Origin: Haloterrigena gelatinilytica
GTDB lineage: Archaea > Halobacteriota > Halobacteria > Halobacteriales > Natrialbaceae
Direction: 5' to 3'
Length of the DNA: 64,000 nucleotides
Assembly (NCBI RefSeq): GCF_013342145.1
Contig: NZ_JABUQZ010000001.1
Span: 124,001-188,000 of the forward strand
The position numbers and the translations under genes were made by a program. The notes beneath the pieces are model-generated. The model did no database searches. It saw nothing but the letters and a program-made list of their open reading frames with translations, and was not told the DNA's origin. This document shows positions 53,324 to 63,309 of this stretch, one piece after another (position 1 is the first letter of the stretch; every line of letters begins with the position of its first letter).

Positions 53324-53570
53324 CTGCTACGCTTGGCGGCGTGGATTTACCACACCCTCCCCGCCCGATTCGCTCACTCCTTGCGGTCGCTCGCTCATCC
53401 ATTGGAAGACGCTCCGCGTCTTCCAAGCCATTCGCTCGTGCTATCTGCTCACGGGCCGGAGGCTCGTTCGCATGGTACGCGGGACCTTCGGTCTCGCACT
53501 ACTCGCGAAAACCTCGCGCGACTTCGAAACGCGACTCACTTTCCGTTCGTCGCGTCCCAGCGTGCGCCAC
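53324..53570 (-). repeat. Copy 4 of the dispersed structured repeat (inverted, long form)
   Basis: Read on the minus strand it opens GTGGCGCACGCTGGGACGCG and ends GGGGAGGGTGTGG ... AAGCGTAGCAG, with GGATGAGCGAGCG and GAGTGAGCGAATCGGGC between. The middle is longer than in the other copies and contains a perfect 11-bp stem with a three-base loop (53402-53426, TTGGAAGACGC on one arm). With copy 3 it fills most of the 754-base gap 52952-53705, in which I see no gene. Confidence 0.75.
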
Positions 53571-53705
53571 CCAGCATCGGATGCGTCGCCGAAGCGATAG
53601 GGAGGGTCTCTGTGAGCCAGACGAACCGTGATTCGAGAGTAATGCCGATCATCACCCCATTACCGCGAGCGAAAGCGTGATCCGTCCGATGGTTGAAACT
53701 TCGAC

Positions 53706-54041
53706 ATGGCCAGCTTCACTGGATACCTCACCAAGGGATTCGAACTCGCCGCCGCGGTCGGCACCCTCGAGGTCGCTCGCCGAACGGACCGAGGCGTCGA
53801 CCGCGAGTACCTCGTTCTAGGCTTCAGCCTCGGCATGGCGTACCGAATCCTCGAGTCGGAGTACGTCGGCCGGTTCCGTGAGCACCCGTTGCGATACCTG
53901 ACCCTCCTGTCGCTGTGGCTCGCGATCACGCGGGCCCTCCTCCCGATGGACGACGAGTCGGGCAACTACTCGGTCGGGAGCGGCGTCGGCATCGGGTCGC
54001 TGGTCTACGGCGTCGTCGACCGAAAGCGGGAGTCGCAGTAA
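53706..54041 (+). CDS. Small hypothetical membrane-associated protein
   Basis: The 111-residue protein begins MASFTGYLTKGFELAAAVGT and contains weakly hydrophobic stretches near residues 36-50 and 65-80 (LRYLTLLSLWLAITRALLPM) and a glycine-rich end (GSGVGIGSLVYGVVDRKRE). I do not recognise the family. Codon use is typical of the core genome. It is convergent with the large FAD/Fe-S oxidase gene and is preceded by the paired repeats, so it is probably a single-gene transcript. Confidence 0.65.
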   Translation: MASFTGYLTKGFELAAAVGTLEVARRTDRGVDREYLVLGFSLGMAYRILESEYVGRFREHPLRYLTLLSLWLAITRALLPMDDESGNYSVGSGVGIGSLVYGVVDRKRESQ

Positions 54042-54077
54042 ATTCACTAGACTCGAGTCCCACGTCGCTGACTCGAG

Positions 54078-57000
54078 TCACCTCACTACGGCTTCGAGTT
54101 TCTCGACCGGGTGGGCCGGATACTCACCTTCGTGGCCCTCGAGTTGGGTTCGACAGGAAGCCCCGGGCGCGACGACTTCGTCGCCGTCGCTGTCGTCGAC
54201 CTGCTCGAACAGAATCGAACCGATCTTTTGACTCAGCGAGTAGTGTTCGGCCTCGTAGCCGAAGCTCCCGGCCATTCCGCAGCAACCCGAGTCGAGGGCG
54301 TCGACCTCGTAGCCGGCGGCCTCGAGGACGCTCGCGGCGTGGCCGTCCTTCTTCGTCGCCTTCTGGTGGCAGTGGCCGTGGTAGGTTAGCCGGCCTCGAG
54401 AACCCCCGTTATCGACCGGCAGCGCCTCGAGCAGGTCGAACCGATCGACGTACTCCATGACGCCGTAGGTGTTCGCCGCCACCCGCTCGACGTCGGGCCC
54501 GGAGAGCAGGTCCAGATAGTCCGACTGGAGCATCACGGCGTCGGAGGGCTCGACGAGGACGACCTCCCAGCCGTTCGCGACGAACGGCTCGAGGGCGTCG
54601 ACGTTCGTCCGCGCCCGCTCCCGCGAGAGATCGAGGAAGCCCTTCGAGTGGGCCGGCCGTCCCGTCGACGTGATTCCGTCCGGCACGGTGACGTGGACGC
54701 CGGCGGCCTCGAGCACTCGAACCGCGGCCTTCCCGGCGTCGGGATGGTTGTAGTTCGTGTCCGTGTCGGGGACGAGCACGACCCGGCGACTGGCCGACTC
54801 GCGCGGTATCTGCGCGCCGCCCCGCGATTCGAACCAGTCCTCGAAACTCCGACTGGCGAACGTCGGCAGGTCGCGCTCGCGAGCGATGCCGAGGGCCCTC
54901 TCGGCGATGACGTCCGATCCGGGAAGCGACGCCGCCCAGTTCGACAGCGGTGCGAGCGCGCTTCCGACGGCGTTCAGTCGGTCGACGTTCGCGAAGAGTC
55001 GATCGCGCAAGCTGGCGCCGTTCTGCTGGTGGGCGGCGTGCTCTACTTCGGCCTTGAGCTTCGCCATGTCGACCTCGCTCGGACAGTCCCGCGCACAGCC
55101 CTTGCAGCCGACACAGAGGTCCATGATCTCCGCCAAGAACTCCTCGTCGACGGCGTCGGTCTCGAGGTCGCCGCTCATCGCCTGCCGGAGCATGTTCGCC
55201 CGCCCGCGGGTGCTCAGGCTCTCCTCTTCGGCGGCGCGGTAGGTCGGACACATCACGCCGCCGGTGGTCTCCTGCTCGCTCCGACAGCCGCCACAGCCGT
55301 GGCAGAGTTCGACCATCCCCTGGAAGCCGTTGTCGGTGTCCCACTCGAGGGCGGGCTCGAAGCCGGCCTCGAACTCGTAGTCGGGGTCGAACCGCAAGTG
55401 CTCGGTCATGCGGTGGTCGCCGCAGACGTTTCCGGGATTCAGGAGCCAGTCGGGATCGAACGCCGTCTTCAGCTCGCGGAACAGGTCCCAGACGTCGTCG
55501 CCGTAGAGCTTGCGATTCCACTGGGTGCGGGCGCGGCCGTCGCCGTGCTCGCCCGACACGCTCCCGCCGTACTCGACGACGAGGTCGGTCACGTCGTCGG
55601 CGAGGGACTCGAACGCCTCGAGGCCGGCCGTGCTCTTGGTGCTGACCAGCGGCCGCATGTGCATGCAGCCGGGGCCGGCGTGGGCGTAGAAGCTCGCGAA
55701 CGTGTCGTACTCCTCGAGGACCTCCTGAAAGTCCGCCACGTAGTCCGCGAGGTTCTCGGTGGGGACGGCGGTGTCCTCGATGAAGGAGATGTGCTTCTCG
55801 TCGGAGGTACGAGAGAGCAGAATCGGCGCCGCGCTCTTGCGGAGCTTCCAGAGCTCGGCGATCCCTTCAGGGTCGTGGGCCTCGAGGGCGTCGAAGGCGC
55901 GGACCGGCGCGGAGCTACCGCTCTCGGAATCGCTCGGATCCGGCACCTCCTCGTCCGGCAGCCGGTCGGCCAGCAGATCCGCGACCTGCTCGCGGCCGTG
56001 GTCGTCGTCCTCGGCGTAGAACTCCACGAGCAGCGCGGTCTCGGTGCCCGCGGGGAGGCGCTCGGCGACGGCGGCGAACTCCTCGGTGTTCTCCGCGAGC
56101 TCGATCAGCACGTCGTCGATCGCCTCGACGGCCGCCGGATCGTGATTCGTGACGATGGTGTCCACGTCGGCCATCGCCTCGAGCAGGTCGCGGTAGGTCA
56201 ACAGCACTACCGACGTGGTCTCGGGAACGGGCTCGAGCGAGACGGTCGCCTCCGTGACGACGCCGAGGGTCCCCTCGCTGCCGGCGAAGACGCGGGCGAG
56301 ATTGACGGTCGCATCGGGATCGGGCTCGGAGTCGGCGTCGATCGCGACCGACGCCGCGGCGGTCTCGTCGAAAGCTTCGGGCTGCCCGTAGGCCTCCGCG
56401 ACCAGCCGATCGAGGTTGTAGCCCGAGACGTTGCGCTTCAGTCGCGGGAAGACCTCGCCGATCGCGGCGGCCTCCTCGTCGATCGCGCGGCGCAGCGCCT
56501 CGTGGATGCGCTCGAGCAGGTCGCCGTCCGGATCGGCCCGCTCGCGGAGTTCGCCGACCGTCACCTCGCCGAAGCGCTCGACGGAGCCGTCGGCGAGGAC
56601 GACCTCCACCTCCTCGACGTAGGCGTCGGTCTTCCCGTACTGCAGCGAGTGGGCGCCCGTCGAGTTGTTGCCGACGGCGCCGCCGACGGTGCTGCGGTTG
56701 CCCGCCGCGGGGTCCGGCGCGAACTTCAGCTCGTGGGACTCGAGGGCGCCGTTCAGATCGGCGAGGACGGTTCCGCCCTGTACGGTCGCCCGCTGTTCGT
56801 CGGGGTCGATCTCGAGGACGTCGCTCATGTGCGCCGTGAAATCGAGGACGACGGCCTCGTTGACCGCCTGGCCGGCGAGGCTGGTGCCGCCGCCGCGCGG
56901 GAGCACCGGGATGCCGTTCTCGGCGCAGTAGCCGACGACGCTCGCGACGTCGGCCGTCGACCGCGGCAGGACGACGCCGACGGGCGTCATCTCGTAGGCG

Positions 57001-57245
57001 CTCGCGTCGGTCGCGTACAGCTGTCGGCTGTACTCGTCGAACCGGACCTCGCCGTCGATCCGCTCCTGCAGGGCCGCCACGAGCGCGGGGCGGTCGACGT
57101 CGCCGCCGACGTAGTCGTAGTCGGCGCGCGGATCGCCGGCGGGGTCCTCCGCGCGCGGATCCGACGGCGGTCCGAGTTCGCTCTCGTCGGGCGTCGACGT
57201 CTGGTCGCTGTGATCGGTCGTGGAGCCCGGTTGTTCGGTGGCCAT
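54078..57245 (-). CDS. FAD-linked oxidase fused to Fe-S (GlpC-like) domain; D-2-hydroxyacid (D-lactate/glycolate) dehydrogenase type
   Basis: The 1055-residue protein is a fusion. Residues ~75-560 form a GlcD/PCMH-type flavoprotein (NGIPVLPRGGGTSLAGQAVN near 112; GNNSTGAHSLQYGKTDAYVE near 190). Then come two 4Fe-4S sites (CHGCGGCRSE near 641, CVGCKGCARDCPSEVD near 710) and two CCG-type domains ending with HCHQKATKKDGH and DSGCCGMAGSFGYEAEH near 1000. This is the architecture of bacterial and haloarchaeal Dld/GlcDF-like quinone-linked D-lactate or glycolate dehydrogenases. It starts six bases after the D-2-hydroxyacid dehydrogenase gene, so both probably handle the same class of hydroxyacid. 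Confidence 0.9.
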   Translation of the reverse strand: MATEQPGSTTDHSDQTSTPDESELGPPSDPRAEDPAGDPRADYDYVGGDVDRPALVAALQERIDGEVRFDEYSRQLYATDASAYEMTPVGVVLPRSTADVASVVGYCAENGIPVLPRGGGTSLAGQAVNEAVVLDFTAHMSDVLEIDPDEQRATVQGGTVLADLNGALESHELKFAPDPAAGNRSTVGGAVGNNSTGAHSLQYGKTDAYVEEVEVVLADGSVERFGEVTVGELRERADPDGDLLERIHEALRRAIDEEAAAIGEVFPRLKRNVSGYNLDRLVAEAYGQPEAFDETAAASVAIDADSEPDPDATVNLARVFAGSEGTLGVVTEATVSLEPVPETTSVVLLTYRDLLEAMADVDTIVTNHDPAAVEAIDDVLIELAENTEEFAAVAERLPAGTETALLVEFYAEDDDHGREQVADLLADRLPDEEVPDPSDSESGSSAPVRAFDALEAHDPEGIAELWKLRKSAAPILLSRTSDEKHISFIEDTAVPTENLADYVADFQEVLEEYDTFASFYAHAGPGCMHMRPLVSTKSTAGLEAFESLADDVTDLVVEYGGSVSGEHGDGRARTQWNRKLYGDDVWDLFRELKTAFDPDWLLNPGNVCGDHRMTEHLRFDPDYEFEAGFEPALEWDTDNGFQGMVELCHGCGGCRSEQETTGGVMCPTYRAAEEESLSTRGRANMLRQAMSGDLETDAVDEEFLAEIMDLCVGCKGCARDCPSEVDMAKLKAEVEHAAHQQNGASLRDRLFANVDRLNAVGSALAPLSNWAASLPGSDVIAERALGIARERDLPTFASRSFEDWFESRGGAQIPRESASRRVVLVPDTDTNYNHPDAGKAAVRVLEAAGVHVTVPDGITSTGRPAHSKGFLDLSRERARTNVDALEPFVANGWEVVLVEPSDAVMLQSDYLDLLSGPDVERVAANTYGVMEYVDRFDLLEALPVDNGGSRGRLTYHGHCHQKATKKDGHAASVLEAAGYEVDALDSGCCGMAGSFGYEAEHYSLSQKIGSILFEQVDDSDGDEVVAPGASCRTQLEGHEGEYPAHPVEKLEAVVR

Positions 57246-57251
57246 CGATAG

Positions 57252-58229
57252 TTAGCTCGAGTCGGGCTGATAGACGACGTTTTCGAGTTCGTCTCCCTCG
57301 CCGGCCTCGAGCGCCCGGAGGTTGGTCGCGACGATGTCGACCAGCCGGTCCCAGTGTTTCGGCGTGTGGCCGCCCGTGTGCGGCGTGATCAGGCAGTTCT
57401 CGAGGTCCCAGAGCTCGTGGTCGTTCGGGAGCGGCTCGGGGTCGGTCACGTCCAGCGCGGCCCCGCGGATCCCCTCGTACTGCAGCGCCGAGACGAGCGC
57501 GTCGGTGTCGACGATGCCCCCGCGGGCCGCGTTGACGAGCACGGCCTCGGGCGGCAGCGTCGCCAGCGCGTCCTCGTCGACGAGATCGCGGGTCAGATCG
57601 TTCAGCGGGCAGGCCAACACGACGTAGTCGCTGCGGGAGAAGGCCTCGTGGACGTCGTCCTCGTCGAAGCCGAGCACCTCGTCGGTCGGGCCGCCCTTTT
57701 CGGGGGTGTACCTGATCCCGATCGTCTCGACCTCGAACCCCTCGAGGCGCTGGACGACCGCCTGCCCGATCGAGCCGAGGCCGACGACCGTGACCGTGCT
57801 GTCGGTAAATTCGTGTGACTGGAAGTGGCGCCACTCGTTGTTCTCCTTGCGGCGCCAGCCCTCGTGGAGGTTCCGCGCGAAGACGAGCATGTTGGCGATC
57901 GTCTGCTCGGCGATACCGGGCGCGTGGATCCCGCCGGCGTTCGTGACGGCGACGCCGTGATCCGCCAGCGCGTCCATCGGCACGTGGTCGGTGCCGGCGA
58001 ACGTACACGCGAACAGCTCGAGGCGGTCGGCCTCGGCGAGCAGGTCCTCGTCGATCGTGACGCCGGTCACGACCCGCGCCTGCGGGACGCGCTCGCGCTC
58101 TTCCTTCGGCGTCCGCGCGAGCGCGACGGCGTGCTCGGGCAACCGCTCGCGGAGGGTCTCGGCGTACGATTCCATCGACAGCCCTTCCGTTCCCTCTCTC
58201 AGAACGACGACGTCTGGATTCGTGCTCAT
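57252..58229 (-). CDS. D-2-hydroxyacid dehydrogenase (NAD(P)-dependent)
   Basis: The 325-residue protein has the family core: VTVVGLGSIGQAVVQRLEGF near residues 145-164 (Rossmann fold; R in IGIRYTPEKGG after the second strand suggests NADP use), LVNAARGGIVDTDAL near 232 with the catalytic Arg, LDVTDPEPLPNDHELWDLEN near 257 with the Glu, and ITPHTGGHTPKHW near 278 with the catalytic His. It reduces 2-keto acids to D-2-hydroxy acids or the reverse. It is the first gene of an operon with the FAD/Fe-S oxidase. Substrate is not evident. Confidence 0.92.
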   Translation of the reverse strand: MSTNPDVVVLREGTEGLSMESYAETLRERLPEHAVALARTPKEERERVPQARVVTGVTIDEDLLAEADRLELFACTFAGTDHVPMDALADHGVAVTNAGGIHAPGIAEQTIANMLVFARNLHEGWRRKENNEWRHFQSHEFTDSTVTVVGLGSIGQAVVQRLEGFEVETIGIRYTPEKGGPTDEVLGFDEDDVHEAFSRSDYVVLACPLNDLTRDLVDEDALATLPPEAVLVNAARGGIVDTDALVSALQYEGIRGAALDVTDPEPLPNDHELWDLENCLITPHTGGHTPKHWDRLVDIVATNLRALEAGEGDELENVVYQPDSS

Positions 58230-58353
58230 GGGTGTGGTGCGTCGCGGCGACGCGTTACCGTACGGTTGTCACGGATTCTCTTATCCTTTTTGTGTAGTCG
58301 ACGTCAACACTGATTGTGTATAATTAAGTCACTGGGGCGCGTCAGCGACTCGC

Positions 58354-59688
58354 ATGACCGAGCCGATACGGGACCGTCTCGTCAGCCTCCGCCGGAGCCT
58401 GCACCGCCACCCCGAACCCGCGTGGCGCGAGTTCTCCACCACGGCCCGCCTCGTCGAGGAGATCCGGGCCGTCGGCGTCGACGAACTCGCCGTCGGACCG
58501 GACGCCTACGACCCCGCCGACCGCATGGCCGTCACCGACGACGACCTCGAGCCGTGGGTCGAACGCGCCCGCGAGCGCGGCGCGGATCCGGCCCTCTTGG
58601 AGCGGATGACCGGCGGCAACACCGGCGCCGTCGCGGTGCTCGAGCGCGGCGAGGGGCCGGCGATCGGGCTGCGCGTCGACATCGACGGGCTGTTCATCGA
58701 GGAGTCGACCGACGCGGACCACGACCCCGCCGCCGAGGGCTTTCGCTCCGAAATCGACGGCACGATGCACGCCTGCGGCCACGACGCCCACATGACCTGG
58801 GGGCTGGCCGTCCTCGAGGCGATCGCCGAGAGCGACTTCGCGGGTCGCTTCGTGGTCTTCTTCCAGCCCGCCGAGGAGACCGGCGGCGGCGGGTGTCCGA
58901 TGGCGAAGAGCGAGTTCGCGGACGGACTGGACTACCTGCTCGCCGTCCACGTCGGCCTCGACCACCCGACGGGCGAAGTAGTCGCGGGGATCGAGAAGCC
59001 GCTGGCGATGTGCCACGTCGATCTGACGATCGAGGGCACCTCCGCCCACGCCGGGAAGGCGCCCAACGAGGGCGACAACGCGATGCACGCGATGGGGACG
59101 ACGATCGAGAACGCCTACGGCATCCCCCGCCACAGCGACGGGATGACCCGGGTGAACATCGGCAAGGCCGAGGCGGGGACGGCGAGCAACGTCATCGCCG
59201 AGCGCGCCCACATGGAGGCCGAGGCCCGCGGCGAGACGACCGAACTGATGGAGTACGCGAAGGAGCGACTCGAGCGGACGGTGAAGAACGCGGCCCGAAT
59301 GCACGGCTGCCGAGCCGAGTTCGACGTCGTCAGCGAGTCGCCCCGCGCCGACAGCGACCCCGAACTACAGGCGCTGGTCAGCGAGGTGGCGGGCGAGGTC
59401 CGCGGAATTGACCGCGTGATTCCGGCCGCCGACTTCGGCGCCAGCGAGGACGCCACCTTCCTGATGGACCGCGTCCAGCGCGACGGCGGGCTGGCGACGT
59501 ACCTGATCGTCGGCACCGACCACCCGACGAGCCACCACACGCCGACGTTCGACGTCGACGAGGCCAGCTTAGAGCACGGCGTCGACGTCCTCGTCGACTC
59601 GATCCGGGAACTCGAGCGCCGGCATCCGGTCGCGCGGACCGAGGCGGCAGCGGAGCCGGTCGCGGACGCCGGGGAGGGCGGCGAATGA
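58354..59688 (+). CDS. M20 family amidohydrolase, AbgA-like
   Basis: The 444-residue protein has the M20D metal site MHACGHDAHM near residues 141-150, FFQPAEETGGGG near 169, and the dimerisation-domain block GTSAHAGKAPNEGDNAMHAM near 230. The insert after residue 50 (YDPADRMAV ... LLERMTGGNTGAVAVLERG) and SEDATFLMDRVQ with YLIVGTDHPTSHHTPTFDVD near the end match the p-aminobenzoyl-glutamate hydrolase subunit A branch rather than hippuricase. The physiological substrate here is unknown; an N-acyl amino acid or peptide-like amide is likely. It overlaps the next gene by four bases. Confidence 0.85.
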   Translation: MTEPIRDRLVSLRRSLHRHPEPAWREFSTTARLVEEIRAVGVDELAVGPDAYDPADRMAVTDDDLEPWVERARERGADPALLERMTGGNTGAVAVLERGEGPAIGLRVDIDGLFIEESTDADHDPAAEGFRSEIDGTMHACGHDAHMTWGLAVLEAIAESDFAGRFVVFFQPAEETGGGGCPMAKSEFADGLDYLLAVHVGLDHPTGEVVAGIEKPLAMCHVDLTIEGTSAHAGKAPNEGDNAMHAMGTTIENAYGIPRHSDGMTRVNIGKAEAGTASNVIAERAHMEAEARGETTELMEYAKERLERTVKNAARMHGCRAEFDVVSESPRADSDPELQALVSEVAGEVRGIDRVIPAADFGASEDATFLMDRVQRDGGLATYLIVGTDHPTSHHTPTFDVDEASLEHGVDVLVDSIRELERRHPVARTEAAAEPVADAGEGGE

Positions 59689-60935
59689 GCGGGGCCGACG
59701 GAACGGGCGAGCGCCTCGTCACCCGCGCGGACGTCGAGGCCGCCCGCGAGCGCATCGACGACGTCGTCCACCGGACGCCCCTCGATACGTCCCGAACGTT
59801 CGCCGAGATGGCGGGCGCGGCCTCGATCGGACTCAAACTCGAGAACGTCCAGCGGACGGGCTCGTTCAAGATCCGCGGCGCGTACAACAAGATGGCCCAG
59901 CTCTCGGCGGCGGAACGGGAGGCGGGCGTCATCTCCTCGAGCGCGGGTAACCACGCCCAGGGCGTGGCGCTGGCGGGGCAACTGCTCGACATCGAGACGA
60001 CGATCGTCGTTCCGGAGGTCACGCCCGCGGCGAAGATCGAGGCGACCCGCGGCTACGGCGCCGAGGTCGTCGTCGAGGGCGACATCTACGAGCGCTCCTA
60101 CGAGCACGCCACAGAGCGCGCCGCCGAAACTGGCGAGACGTTCGTCCACCCCTTCGACGACGAGGCGATCGTCGCCGGCCAGGGGACGATCGGTCTGGAG
60201 TTGCTCGAGCAGTATCCCGAGATCGACACCGTCCTCGTCGCGATCGGTGGCGGCGGGCTGATCTCGGGTATCGGAACCGTGCTGAAAGCCGCCGAGCGAG
60301 ACGTTCGAGTGATCGGCGTCCAGCCCGAGGGCGCGGCCCACGCGAAACCGTCGCTCGAGGCCGACGAGATTCGGGCGCTCTCCGACGTCGACACCGTCGC
60401 CGAGGGGATCGCCGACACCCGGCTGCTCGAGACCACGTTCGCGATCGCCCGCGAGGTCGTCGACGACGTGGTCAGCGTGAGCGACCGCGAGATCGCCGCC
60501 GCCGTGACGCTGCTCGCCGAGCGCGCGAAGACGGTCGCCGAGAGCGCCGGCGCGACCCCCCTGGCCGGCGTGCTGTCGGACGCGGTCGATCTCGAGGGCG
60601 AGCACGTCGGCGTCGTGATCTCCGGCGGGAACGTGAATCTCACCGAGCACGCCGAACTCACCCGGACCGGGCTCCACGAACTCGAGCGCTACGCCGACGC
60701 GCGGCTCGCCGTCGCGGGGTGGCCGACGGCCGTCGGTGACATCGCGGACGTCGTGGAGTCGGCGGGCGCCGAACTGGACGTCCTCGAACGGGCCCGTCGC
60801 ACGTCGATCGACGAACCGAACCGGGTTCCCGTGACCGTCGGCCTCGAGGGCAGCGGCCCGGAGCATCTCGAGGGGGTTCTGGAGTCTCTGGACGCGCTCG
60901 AGGGGATTGCGGTCCTCGAGCGCTCGCTCGAGTAG
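59685..60935 (+). CDS. ilvA: Threonine ammonia-lyase
   Basis: The 416-residue PLP enzyme has the Schiff-base Lys62 in RTGSFKIRGAYNK, SSSAGNHAQGVALAG near residue 84, the cofactor phosphate glycine loop VAIGGGGLISGIGTV near 185, and a C-terminal ACT-like domain from ~335 (VPVTVGLEGSGPEHLEGVLE). This is the layout of the shorter TdcB/IlvA-type threonine dehydratases that form 2-oxobutyrate. Its ATGA overlap with the M20 hydrolase gene couples the two. Related EutB dehydratases act in hydroxyectoine breakdown, which is an alternative worth noting given the DoeA-like gene 8 kb away. Confidence 0.9.
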   Translation: MSGADGTGERLVTRADVEAARERIDDVVHRTPLDTSRTFAEMAGAASIGLKLENVQRTGSFKIRGAYNKMAQLSAAEREAGVISSSAGNHAQGVALAGQLLDIETTIVVPEVTPAAKIEATRGYGAEVVVEGDIYERSYEHATERAAETGETFVHPFDDEAIVAGQGTIGLELLEQYPEIDTVLVAIGGGGLISGIGTVLKAAERDVRVIGVQPEGAAHAKPSLEADEIRALSDVDTVAEGIADTRLLETTFAIAREVVDDVVSVSDREIAAAVTLLAERAKTVAESAGATPLAGVLSDAVDLEGEHVGVVISGGNVNLTEHAELTRTGLHELERYADARLAVAGWPTAVGDIADVVESAGAELDVLERARRTSIDEPNRVPVTVGLEGSGPEHLEGVLESLDALEGIAVLERSLE

Positions 60936-61150
60936 CCGCTCGTTCGCCGCCGCTTTCCCGCTCTCGCTGGCGCGCTGAACCGCGGTGACGTCGCGGTTCG
61001 ACCGTCGCGAGGCGACGATCAGTGAACGCGCTCGAGGCGTGCGGAGAACCAAAAACGACGGCGAAACTGACGACAGTGATCGGTCGTACTGAACGTCCCA
61101 CCGTAGTAACCGAGGGGGCTTTGTAACCTGCGACGGAATACGGTAGTAGA

Positions 61151-63178
61151 ATGGAATCGCCCTCCTCGATCGACTCCGGGGTTCAGGACCGAATCCGGCA
61201 GCAAGAAGTCATCGCGGAACTCGGCCAGCGAGCGTTAGAGACCAACGATCTCGATCAGTTGATGCACGACGTCTCGGTTGCCGTCGCCGAGACGCTCGAC
61301 AACGAGTACTGCAAGGTGCTCGAGCGCTTACCCGGCGGGGACGAAGTCTTCCTCCGGCAGGGCATCGGCTGGCGAGACGGGCTCGTCGGGTCGGCGACGG
61401 TGCCCACGGATCTCGATTCGCAGGCCGGCTACACGCTCATCAGCGAGGAGCCGGTCATCGTCGACGATCTTCGCGAAGAGGAGCGCTTCTCCGGGCCTGA
61501 ACTGCTCACGAACCACGACGTAGTCAGCGGGATCAGCGTCGTCATCGGCTCGGTCGAGGGGCCGTGGGGAGTGCTCGGCACGCACGCGACCGACCGAAGG
61601 GAGTTCACCACGCACGAAGCGAATTTCGTGCAAAGCGCCGCGAACATCCTGGCGGCGGCGATCGAGCGCGCGAGCAAGGAAGATCAGCTCCGCGAGCGCG
61701 AGGCCCAACTGAGCGTCGCGACCGACGCCGCGTCGATCGGGCTCTGGCTGTGGGATATTCGGGAGAACGTCTTCACCGCCGACGAATTCCTCGCGGAATC
61801 GTACGGGATGGAGCCGGAGCTGGTGACGACGGGCGCCCCGATCGAGGCGTTCTTCGACCCGGTTCCCGGGGAGGACAAGGACGAAATCTGGGAACAACTC
61901 GACCGCGCGCTGGAGACGGGCGTGTTCAGCGCCGAGTATCGCGTCGAAAACGCCGACGGCGATCTCATGTGGATGGTCTCCCGCGGCGAGGTGGAGTACG
62001 ACGCGAGCGGCGACCCGGTCCGGATGCACGGCGCCGTCACCGATATCACGGAACGAAAGCAGCGCGAGCAGCAACTCAGAGAGCGAGAGGAGCGGTATCG
62101 GGACCTGTTCACCTCGATGTCAGAAGGGTACTGCGTCATCGAGCGGGTCGACACGCCGCCCGAAGAGCCGATCGACTTCCGCTATATCGAGGCGAATCCG
62201 GCGTTCGAAGAGCACACGGGACTGACGGGCATCGTCGGAAAGACGATCCGAGAAGTGGTACCGGGAGAACGACAGGAGTGGTTCGAGACCTACGACACCG
62301 TCGTGGAGACCGGGGAACCGGTCCGGTTCGAGCGCGAACTGGTGACGCGGGGTCTCGTCCTCGAGTGCTACGCGTTTCCGGTCGGTGGCGAAACGGACGC
62401 GCAAGTGGGTGTCCTCTTCACGGACGTCACCGAACGGGTGGAACGCGAACGGCGGCTCGAGGAGCTCATCGAACGGCTGGAGACTTCCAACGAGCGCCTG
62501 GAGCAGTTCGCCTACGCCGCCAGTCACGACCTCCAGGAGCCCCTGCGGATGGTCTCGAGTTACCTGCAACTCATCGAGCGGCGGTACGAGGACGACCTCG
62601 ACGAGGACGGCGAAGAGTTCCTCGCGTACGCGGTCGACGGCGCCGACCGCATGCGCGAGATGATCGACGGCCTCCTCGAGTACTCTCGCGTCGAGACGGA
62701 GGGCGCCCCTCTCGAACCGGTCGATCTGAACGCGGTCCTCGAGGACGTTCTCGACGATCTCCAACTTCGGTTCGAAGAGAGTGGCGGTGAGGTGACTACC
62801 GAGTCCCTCCCGACCGTCGAGGGCGACAGCGGACAGTTACGGCAGGTGTTTCAGAACCTGTTGGACAACGCCATCGAGTACAGCGGCGACGGCCCGCCTC
62901 GCATCCGCGTCTCCGCCGAGCGCCGGTCCGAAACCGACCCCGAATGGGAAATCTCGGTCAGCGACGACGGCGTCGGCATCGATCCGGAGTACAGCGACCA
63001 GATCTTCGACGTCTTCCAGAGCTATCACGAGGGGGAGGGGTACAACGGAACCGGGATCGGACTCGCGATCTGCGAGCGGATCATCGAGCGCCACGGCGGG
63101 GAAATCCGGGTTACCAGCGAACCGGGCGAGGGCTCGACGTTTACGTTCACGCTGCCGGCGGCGAGCGACTCCGACTAG
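61151..63178 (+). CDS. GAF/PAS sensor histidine kinase
   Basis: The 675-residue protein has a GAF domain at ~25-175, two PAS domains at ~185-300 (SIGLWLWDIRENVFTADEFL) and ~315-435 (YRDLFTSMSEGYCVIERVDT), and a linking coiled coil. A HisKA helix follows with phospho-acceptor His459 in YAASHDLQEPLRMV, then an HATPase domain with QNLLDNAIEYSG, DDGVGID, and GTGIGLAICERIIERHGGEI. No membrane segment is visible, so it is a cytoplasmic sensor. No response regulator gene is next to it, as is usual in haloarchaea. The stimulus is unknown. Confidence 0.93.
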   Translation: MESPSSIDSGVQDRIRQQEVIAELGQRALETNDLDQLMHDVSVAVAETLDNEYCKVLERLPGGDEVFLRQGIGWRDGLVGSATVPTDLDSQAGYTLISEEPVIVDDLREEERFSGPELLTNHDVVSGISVVIGSVEGPWGVLGTHATDRREFTTHEANFVQSAANILAAAIERASKEDQLREREAQLSVATDAASIGLWLWDIRENVFTADEFLAESYGMEPELVTTGAPIEAFFDPVPGEDKDEIWEQLDRALETGVFSAEYRVENADGDLMWMVSRGEVEYDASGDPVRMHGAVTDITERKQREQQLREREERYRDLFTSMSEGYCVIERVDTPPEEPIDFRYIEANPAFEEHTGLTGIVGKTIREVVPGERQEWFETYDTVVETGEPVRFERELVTRGLVLECYAFPVGGETDAQVGVLFTDVTERVERERRLEELIERLETSNERLEQFAYAASHDLQEPLRMVSSYLQLIERRYEDDLDEDGEEFLAYAVDGADRMREMIDGLLEYSRVETEGAPLEPVDLNAVLEDVLDDLQLRFEESGGEVTTESLPTVEGDSGQLRQVFQNLLDNAIEYSGDGPPRIRVSAERRSETDPEWEISVSDDGVGIDPEYSDQIFDVFQSYHEGEGYNGTGIGLAICERIIERHGGEIRVTSEPGEGSTFTFTLPAASDSD

Positions 63179-63309
63179 GGACCGCATCGACTTCGAATTA
63201 CAGAATCCGGCGACGATCCGCCATCACAGGATTCGGTTATCGCTCTCCTCGAGACGATCAGCGACCGCGCTCGAGTCGGCCGCGAAAACGAAAATCGAAA
63301 GCAGACGGA

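Noticed and set aside
54648-57251. An 867-codon plus-strand frame
   Set aside because: It is antisense to the FAD/Fe-S oxidase gene and shows only low-complexity Val/Gly/Arg-rich sequence.
58354-59688. M20 hydrolase as the missing ectoine-pathway deacetylase
   Set aside because: Known DoeB proteins belong to the aspartoacylase family, while this protein has AbgA-specific blocks of the M20 family.
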